From contig JAGMCJ010000085.1 in assembly GCA_023129265.1 (NCBI GenBank), positions 1-11,556 of the forward strand: a DNA stretch of 11,556 nucleotides, written 5' to 3'. Positions 6,245 through 11,556 of this stretch are shown here, piece by piece. The stretch's first letter is position 1. Each line of letters begins with the position of its first letter. Made by a program: the position numbers and the translations under genes. A model generated the notes under the pieces. It worked only from the letters and a program-made list of their open reading frames with translations. It was not told where the DNA came from and did not search any database. The DNA is from Thermoplasmata archaeon (GTDB taxonomy: Archaea > Thermoplasmatota > Thermoplasmata > RBG-16-68-12 > JAGMCJ01).

Positions 6245-9200
6245 GTGCGAGAGTTGGTAGAAGCTTTCTTCAGAGAACGTAGTATCGTGAACCATCACAT
6301 TGCCAGTTTCAATGACTTCCTTCCCACGCTGGATAATCCGAACAGCAGGATGCAGCAGATTGTGGACAATCTGCGGACCTCTGTGGAGGACGAGCGAAGA
6401 GGGATAGTGAAGCTTGACGAGGACAGAACGGACGGAGACATAATCGAAATCCGGATTGGAAGGTCAAGAGACGAGAAGGGAAGGATACTCTCAGACGCCA
6501 AGTCAACGATTGAGGTCGATACTCCGATTGTCAAGGAGGCGAACGGGGCGACAGACAGCCTCTCCCCGATGGAAGCCAGGCTGAGAAACCTAAACTATCA
6601 GGCGCCGACTCACCTGTGGTTCACAAAGATTATAAACGACATCGAGCAGGAACCTGAGCGGGTGAGCATCGGGAACCTTCCCATCATGGTGAAGTCTAAG
6701 AAGTGTCACCTCCACAAGGAGAACCTGGAGGTGGACGGGGAGCACACAGGAGAGGAGTACCTGGACAAGCTCATCGACAAGGGAGAGGATCCACACGACC
6801 CAGGCGGATACTTCATCATCGGTGGGACGGAAAGGGTGCTGATCTCGCTCGAGGACCTGGCGCCAAACAGGGTTCTCGTCGAGAGAAGTAAGCGGTACGG
6901 CAGGGTCGCCGAAGTCGGAAAAGTGTTCTCCCAGAAGGAAGGATACCGGGCTCTCACCTTGATGGAGAAGAAGAAGGACGGTATGCTCGTGGTCTCCGTG
7001 CCTACAGCATCTGGACAGATTCCGCTCATTATTCTACTCAAGGCCCTTGGGACCGGGGCCGATGAAGAGATCTTCTCAGCAATCGTGTCCGAAGAGGAGA
7101 TGTCCAATGTCATTTACGCGAACATCGAGGAATGTCAGAGCAAGAAGCTCTATCCCCCGAACGGGATTTTCACGAAGGAAGACGCGCTCCTGTGGCTCGA
7201 GAAGAAGTTCGCCACGGGACAGGCGAAGGAATACCGTGAAAAGAAGGTTTCAAGCATACTGGATAGGTCTCTGCTCCCGCATCTCGGCGACAGCCCGGAC
7301 GACAGGATAAAGAAGGCCATATTCCTCGGAAGAATAGCGAGGACCGTTCTCGAGCTGTCCCTTGGCAAGAGGCGGGAGGACGACAAGGACCACTATGCCA
7401 ACAAGAGGCTGAAATTGGCGGGCGACCTCATGGAAGACCTCTTCCGAGTCGCATTCGCCAACCTCATGAAGGACCTGAAATACCAGCTCGAGAGGAGCTA
7501 CTCTCGGAGGAAGGAGCTTAAGATCTCCTCGGCCATCAGGCCCGATCTTCTCACACAGAGGCTTCTGCATGCGCTCGCGACCGGAAACTGGGTCGGCGGA
7601 AGGGCTGGCGTTTCACAGCTTCTCGACAGGACGTCCAACATGAGCGCGATGTCTCATTTGAGAAGGGTCACGTCACCACTCACACGGAGCCAGCCCCACT
7701 TCGAAGCCCGCGATTTGCATCCAACGCAGTGGGGGCGGCTTTGCCCAAATGAGACCCCAGAGGGTCAGAACTGCGGGCTTGTGAAGAACTGCGCACTCAT
7801 CGTCGACGTGTCAGAGGGCTTCTCCGAGGATGAAGTCAAGTTGCTTCTGGGAGATTTGGGAACGAAGCAGGTCAAGGGCCAGCGGACACCGATGACCAGG
7901 GTCTATGTGAACGGGGACCTCGTGGGATTGCACGACGATCCGGTGCGGCTAATCGACGGGGTACGTGAAAGGAGAAGGAACGGTCTTCTGTCCCCTGAAG
8001 TGAACGCCCGCTTCGATGAGAACATGAACGAGATAGTGATTAATTGCGACGAGGGAAGGGTCAGACGTCCGTTGCTCGTCGTCAAGGATGGGAGACCCGT
8101 GACGACGAGGGCCCATCTCGATGACCTCAGTGAAGGCAAGCGGAAAGCGACGGATATGTTCCAGGACGGGATGCTGGATTGGATCGACGCTGAGGAGGAA
8201 GAGGACTCCTATGTGGCCCTGTACGCCTACGAGACGCCGTCGCGGTGTGAACACTGCGACAGACCGCTCTCGAGAAACGACGTTGAGTGGACCAATATGG
8301 GCGAGCCTGATGACTTTGCCAGGCTCACTTGCGTCTACTGCAACAAATCCTTCGATGTTCCCTCACTTCTGACGCATGAGCACACACACCTGGAAGTCGA
8401 CCCGCTGGTCGTTCTTGGCGTTGCTAGCGGGCTCGTACCATATCCAGAGCATAATTCCACTCCCAGGGTGACGATGGGAGCAGGCATGGCCAAGCAGTCA
8501 CTTGGTCTTCCTGCTTCGAACTACAGGATCAGGCCCGACACGAGAGGCCATCTGCTCCACTACCCCCAGACTCCAATCGTCGAGACCGAGGGGATGAAAT
8601 ATGTCAAGTTCAAGGAAAGGCCCGCTGGTCAAAACTTCGTCGTCGCGGTAATGTCCCACTACGGGTACAACATCCATGACGCCGTCGTGATGAACAAGTC
8701 AAGCATCGAGAGGGGCTTGGGTAGGTCCACCTTCCTGCGAACGTACAAGGCGGAAGAGAGGAGGTATCCAGGCGGTCAGGAGGACCACTTCGAGATTCCC
8801 TCCCCTGATGTGAGGGGAGCCAGAGCGGACCTGTCCTACAGCAACCTGACCCCCGATGACGGGTTGATAACACCAGAGGTCCCAGTTGGTGGAGGGGACG
8901 TCCTAATCGGGAAGACATCGCCTCCCAGGTTCCTTGAGGAGGACACGGACTTCCTGACGCCTCAGAAGAGGAGAGAGACGAGCATCACGGTCAGGCATGG
9001 CGAGAGCGGATGGGTCGACAGCGTCATGCTCACCGAGTCCGAGAACGGGAGCAAACTCGCGAAGGTGAAGGTCAGGGATCTCAGAATCCCCGAGCTCGGT
9101 GACAAGTTCGCCTCGAGACACGGTCAGAAGGGCGTGGTCGGTCTAATCACTCCTCAGGAGGACATGCCCTTCAGCGAGGAGGGAATCGTCCCCGATTTGA

Positions 9201-9838
9201 TAATCAATCCTCACGCGATTCCTTCCCGAATGACCGTCGCGCACGTCCTGGAGACGATCGGCGGGAAGGTCGGCGCGATGCAGGGACGGGCAATCGACGG
9301 CACTCCCTTCAGCGGGGAGAGGGAAGAGGCGTTGCGCAAGTCGCTCACGGATTCAGGATTCAAGAGCAATGGCAAGGAAGTCATGTACGACGGAAGGACC
9401 GGCCAGATGATAGAGGCGGAAATCTTCGTGGGCGTCATCTACTATCAAAAGCTGCACCATATGGTCTCTGGGAAGCTTCATGTTCGGTCTCGAGGACCGG
9501 TTCAGATTCTGACCAGACAGCCAACGGAAGGAAGGTCCAGGCAAGGCGGTCTGAGGTTCGGAGAGATGGAGAGGGATTGCCTGATCGGACACGGTGTGGC
9601 CATGGTCATCAAGGACCGGCTTCTCGACGAGTCCGATGGAACGTTGCAGTACGTCTGCGGCGACCCCGATTGCGGGCATTTCGCCATTAAGGATCGGAAG
9701 GGAAACCTCAGCTGTCCCGTGTGCGGGAACAACACCAAGATCCACCCCGTCCAGACATCCTACGCGTTCAAGCTCCTCTTGGACGAGCTTCTCTCACTGG
9801 GCGTGGCCATGCGATTGCAGCTCGAGGACTTGAGGTGA
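6245..9838 (+). CDS. rpoB: DNA-directed RNA polymerase subunit B (unsplit Rpb2 homologue, 1197 aa)
   Basis: This is the second-largest polymerase subunit, forming one side of the active-site cleft. It is a single chain, about the combined length of the split B'' plus B' of other Euryarchaeota. It opens with ELVEAFFRERSIVNHH, typical of Rpb2-like N termini. It carries NETPEGQNCGLVKN (about residue 502), GMAKQSLGL, RPDTRGHLLHYPQ, GDKFASRHGQKG with active-site lysines near 954 and 962, and INPHAIPSRMTVAH. The C terminus has RQPTEGRSRQGG and a clamp zinc site (Cys 1138, 1143, 1157, 1160). Two oddities: His811 stands where GYNxED normally has Glu, and a CX2C-X24-CX2C segment (Cys 668, 671, 696, 699) precedes EHTHLE. 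The GTG start is 4 nt after the rpoH stop; TTG 6227 would add six residues and overlap rpoH. It is followed 4 nt later by rpoA1. Confidence 0.97.
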   Translation: MRELVEAFFRERSIVNHHIASFNDFLPTLDNPNSRMQQIVDNLRTSVEDERRGIVKLDEDRTDGDIIEIRIGRSRDEKGRILSDAKSTIEVDTPIVKEANGATDSLSPMEARLRNLNYQAPTHLWFTKIINDIEQEPERVSIGNLPIMVKSKKCHLHKENLEVDGEHTGEEYLDKLIDKGEDPHDPGGYFIIGGTERVLISLEDLAPNRVLVERSKRYGRVAEVGKVFSQKEGYRALTLMEKKKDGMLVVSVPTASGQIPLIILLKALGTGADEEIFSAIVSEEEMSNVIYANIEECQSKKLYPPNGIFTKEDALLWLEKKFATGQAKEYREKKVSSILDRSLLPHLGDSPDDRIKKAIFLGRIARTVLELSLGKRREDDKDHYANKRLKLAGDLMEDLFRVAFANLMKDLKYQLERSYSRRKELKISSAIRPDLLTQRLLHALATGNWVGGRAGVSQLLDRTSNMSAMSHLRRVTSPLTRSQPHFEARDLHPTQWGRLCPNETPEGQNCGLVKNCALIVDVSEGFSEDEVKLLLGDLGTKQVKGQRTPMTRVYVNGDLVGLHDDPVRLIDGVRERRRNGLLSPEVNARFDENMNEIVINCDEGRVRRPLLVVKDGRPVTTRAHLDDLSEGKRKATDMFQDGMLDWIDAEEEEDSYVALYAYETPSRCEHCDRPLSRNDVEWTNMGEPDDFARLTCVYCNKSFDVPSLLTHEHTHLEVDPLVVLGVASGLVPYPEHNSTPRVTMGAGMAKQSLGLPASNYRIRPDTRGHLLHYPQTPIVETEGMKYVKFKERPAGQNFVVAVMSHYGYNIHDAVVMNKSSIERGLGRSTFLRTYKAEERRYPGGQEDHFEIPSPDVRGARADLSYSNLTPDDGLITPEVPVGGGDVLIGKTSPPRFLEEDTDFLTPQKRRETSITVRHGESGWVDSVMLTESENGSKLAKVKVRDLRIPELGDKFASRHGQKGVVGLITPQEDMPFSEEGIVPDLIINPHAIPSRMTVAHVLETIGGKVGAMQGRAIDGTPFSGEREEALRKSLTDSGFKSNGKEVMYDGRTGQMIEAEIFVGVIYYQKLHHMVSGKLHVRSRGPVQILTRQPTEGRSRQGGLRFGEMERDCLIGHGVAMVIKDRLLDESDGTLQYVCGDPDCGHFAIKDRKGNLSCPVCGNNTKIHPVQTSYAFKLLLDELLSLGVAMRLQLEDLR

Positions 9839-9839
9839 T
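9833..9839 (+). promoter_or_regulatory. Shine-Dalgarno of rpoA1 built from the rpoB stop
   Basis: AGGTGAT again covers the final Arg codon (AGG) and TGA stop of the upstream gene. GGTG is 5 nt before ATG 9843. The geometry is the same as at the rpoH/rpoB junction, which suggests translational coupling. Confidence 0.8.
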
Positions 9840-9842
9840 CAA

Positions 9843-11556
9843 ATGCTCCGTGGAGTTTCCAAGAGGATAAAATCGATCAAATTCGCACTGCTTTCGCCCG
9901 ACGAGACCAGGAAGATGTCCGCGACGAAGGTCATCACCGCCGACACCTACGACGACGACGGCTTTCCGATAGATATGGGTCTCATGGACTCGCATCTGGG
10001 GGTCATAGAGCCCGGACTGAGGTGCAAGACATGCGGCGGGAAGGTCGACGATTGCCCAGGCCATTTCGGGCACATCGACCTCGCGATGCCGGTCATTCAC
10101 GTCGGATACGTGAAGGAGATCAAGAAGCTCCTCCAGGCGACCTGCAGGAATTGCGGGCGGTTGCTTCTCCGAGACGAGGAAATCAGGGCGTACGAGAAGG
10201 AGATGGAAGCCCTGGAGAAGATCGGCGGGACGAAGCTCGATAAGAAGATGATGGCGAAAGAGACCGCTCGCGATGCAGGGAAGCGACAGATCTGTCCCCA
10301 TTGCGATACCGAGCAGTCTAAGATTACGCTGGACAAGCCGACCACCTTCAGAGAAGACGGCCACAAGCTCACGCCGAAGGAGGTGAGGGAGCGGCTGGAG
10401 AGAATAAGGGACGAGGACCTGCGGTCAATGGGCATAAACCCGGATGTCGCAAGACCCGAATGGATGATTCTCACGGCCCTGCTTGTCCCGCCAGTGACGG
10501 TGCGACCGTCCATAACGCTCGAGAGCGGGGACAGGTCCGAGGACGACCTCACGCATAAGCTCGTTGACGTCCTGAGGATCAATCAGCGGCTGAGAGAGAA
10601 CAGGGACGCTGGAGCTCCGCAGCTCATCGTGGAGGACCTCTGGGAACTCCTTCAATATCATATCACGACATATTTCGACAATCAGACGAGCGGGATCCCC
10701 CCCGCCAGGCACCGCTCCGGTCGCCCGCTCAAGACCCTCGTCCAGAGGTTGAAGGGCAAGGAGGGTAGGTTCCGGTCCAACCTCAGCGGGAAGCGCGTGA
10801 ACTTCTCCGCGAGGACGGTTATATCGCCGGACCCGCTGCTCTCCATAAACGAGGTGGGAGTGCCCGTCGAGGCAGCAAGGGAACTGACGGTACCGCTGTG
10901 CGTGCAGGCCTACAACATCGAGTGGGTGCGTGAACTGGTGAAGCGGGGACCGTTGCCGGAAGGGGACCGGTACATTCCTGGAGTCAACTACGTCATCAGG
11001 GAAGATGGGAGAAGAATCAGAGTCACTGACAAGAACGCGGAGACGGTAGCCGAGGCCATCGACGTTGGCTACACAGTTGAGCGGCAACTCCAAGAAGGCG
11101 ACATAGTCCTCTTCAACCGGCAACCATCGCTCCACCGAATGAGCATGATGGCCCACGAAGTCAGGATTATGCCGTTCAAGACGTTCAGGTTCAACCTGGC
11201 AGTGTGTCCGCCGTACAACGCCGATTTCGACGGCGACGAGATGAATCTCCACGTTCTCCAGAGCGAGGAAGCCAGGGCCGAGGCAAAGATACTGATGAGG
11301 GTTCAGGAGCACATACTGTCCCCGCGATTCGGCGGTCCGGTCATCGGTGCGATCCACGACCACATCAGCGGCGGCTTCCTTATGACGCACAGGGACTCCA
11401 AGTTCGACATGGAGCAGTCCTCTCGTATACTCTCGTTCGTCGGTAATCTCAAGCTGCCGAAGCCCAAGATCGTGGAGGACGGTGTGGAGTACTGGACGGG
11501 GAAGCAGCTTTTCAGCCTGGCCATTCCCGACGACCTCAACATGGTCTATAGGGCTT
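9843..11556 (+). CDS. rpoA1: DNA-directed RNA polymerase subunit A' (Rpb1 N-terminal part), cut by the right window edge
   Basis: The first 571 codons of the largest catalytic subunit are present and open to the end of the window. In order: the clamp zinc site CKTC...CPGH (Cys 61, 64, 71, His 74), with GHFGHIDL just after; a second zinc site (Cys 101, 104, 151, 154); the RFRSNLSGKRVNFSARTVIS switch/lid region; NRQPSLHRMSMM; and the catalytic NADFDGDEMN, whose Asp 461, 463 and 465 hold the Mg ion. All look intact. In archaea the A subunit is usually split into A' and A'', so the trigger-loop part should be encoded by rpoA2 downstream, outside the window. ATG 9843 has a GGTG site 5 nt upstream and lies 4 nt after the rpoB stop. 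Confidence 0.97.
   Translation, partial: MLRGVSKRIKSIKFALLSPDETRKMSATKVITADTYDDDGFPIDMGLMDSHLGVIEPGLRCKTCGGKVDDCPGHFGHIDLAMPVIHVGYVKEIKKLLQATCRNCGRLLLRDEEIRAYEKEMEALEKIGGTKLDKKMMAKETARDAGKRQICPHCDTEQSKITLDKPTTFREDGHKLTPKEVRERLERIRDEDLRSMGINPDVARPEWMILTALLVPPVTVRPSITLESGDRSEDDLTHKLVDVLRINQRLRENRDAGAPQLIVEDLWELLQYHITTYFDNQTSGIPPARHRSGRPLKTLVQRLKGKEGRFRSNLSGKRVNFSARTVISPDPLLSINEVGVPVEAARELTVPLCVQAYNIEWVRELVKRGPLPEGDRYIPGVNYVIREDGRRIRVTDKNAETVAEAIDVGYTVERQLQEGDIVLFNRQPSLHRMSMMAHEVRIMPFKTFRFNLAVCPPYNADFDGDEMNLHVLQSEEARAEAKILMRVQEHILSPRFGGPVIGAIHDHISGGFLMTHRDSKFDMEQSSRILSFVGNLKLPKPKIVEDGVEYWTGKQLFSLAIPDDLNMVYRA

Noticed and set aside
10425..11390. Open frame of 321 codons on the minus strand
   Set aside because: It lies fully opposite rpoA1, whose plus-strand frame carries catalytic and zinc motifs; the antisense product has no family motif and is a GC-rich codon shadow.

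Overview
The window looks like a chromosomal piece of a moderately GC-rich archaeon, most likely on the Thermoplasmatota side of the Euryarchaeota. The reasons are an RpoH–RpoB–RpoA1 RNA polymerase operon, an unsplit B subunit (many methanogens and haloarchaea split it into B'' and B'), an archaeal EF-1beta, TATA-like promoters, GGTG-type Shine-Dalgarno sites and BHB-type tRNA introns. The lineage is inferred from sequence motifs only. No mobile element, CRISPR array or rRNA gene is seen.

Left part, minus strand (1-5451): an MscS-type mechanosensitive channel gene cut by the left edge (1-967); a very long gene for a membrane-anchored, mostly extracytoplasmic protein of unknown function (1050-4919) that contains an unusual run of 11-residue amphipathic repeats; and a tight two-gene translation unit, a 54-residue zinc-ribbon protein followed by elongation factor aEF-1beta (5287-5451, 5014-5277).

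Centre (5452-5988): a divergent control region holding an AT-rich island and promoter-like boxes for both directions, then a tRNA-Lys(UUU) gene (5743-5929). The gene is hard to see because three introns, of 33, 52 and 28 nt, interrupt the D-loop (20/21), the anticodon loop (37/38) and the T-loop (59/60). Removing them leaves a 74-nt cloverleaf with every stem paired. This is the main discovery of the window; standard tRNA searches could easily miss it.

Right part, plus strand (5989-11556): rpoH, rpoB and the first 571 codons of rpoA1. The two gene junctions share one design: an AGG last codon plus TGA stop doubles as the Shine-Dalgarno of the next gene, with a 4-nt gap to the next start. RpoB carries two oddities: a His in place of the acidic Glu that precedes the invariant Asp of the GYNxED active-site motif, and a CX2C-X24-CX2C segment just before the conserved EHTHLE motif.

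Together the central and right parts are information-processing genes: a translation-factor pair facing a tRNA/RNA polymerase unit. The two envelope genes at the left have no visible functional tie to them.
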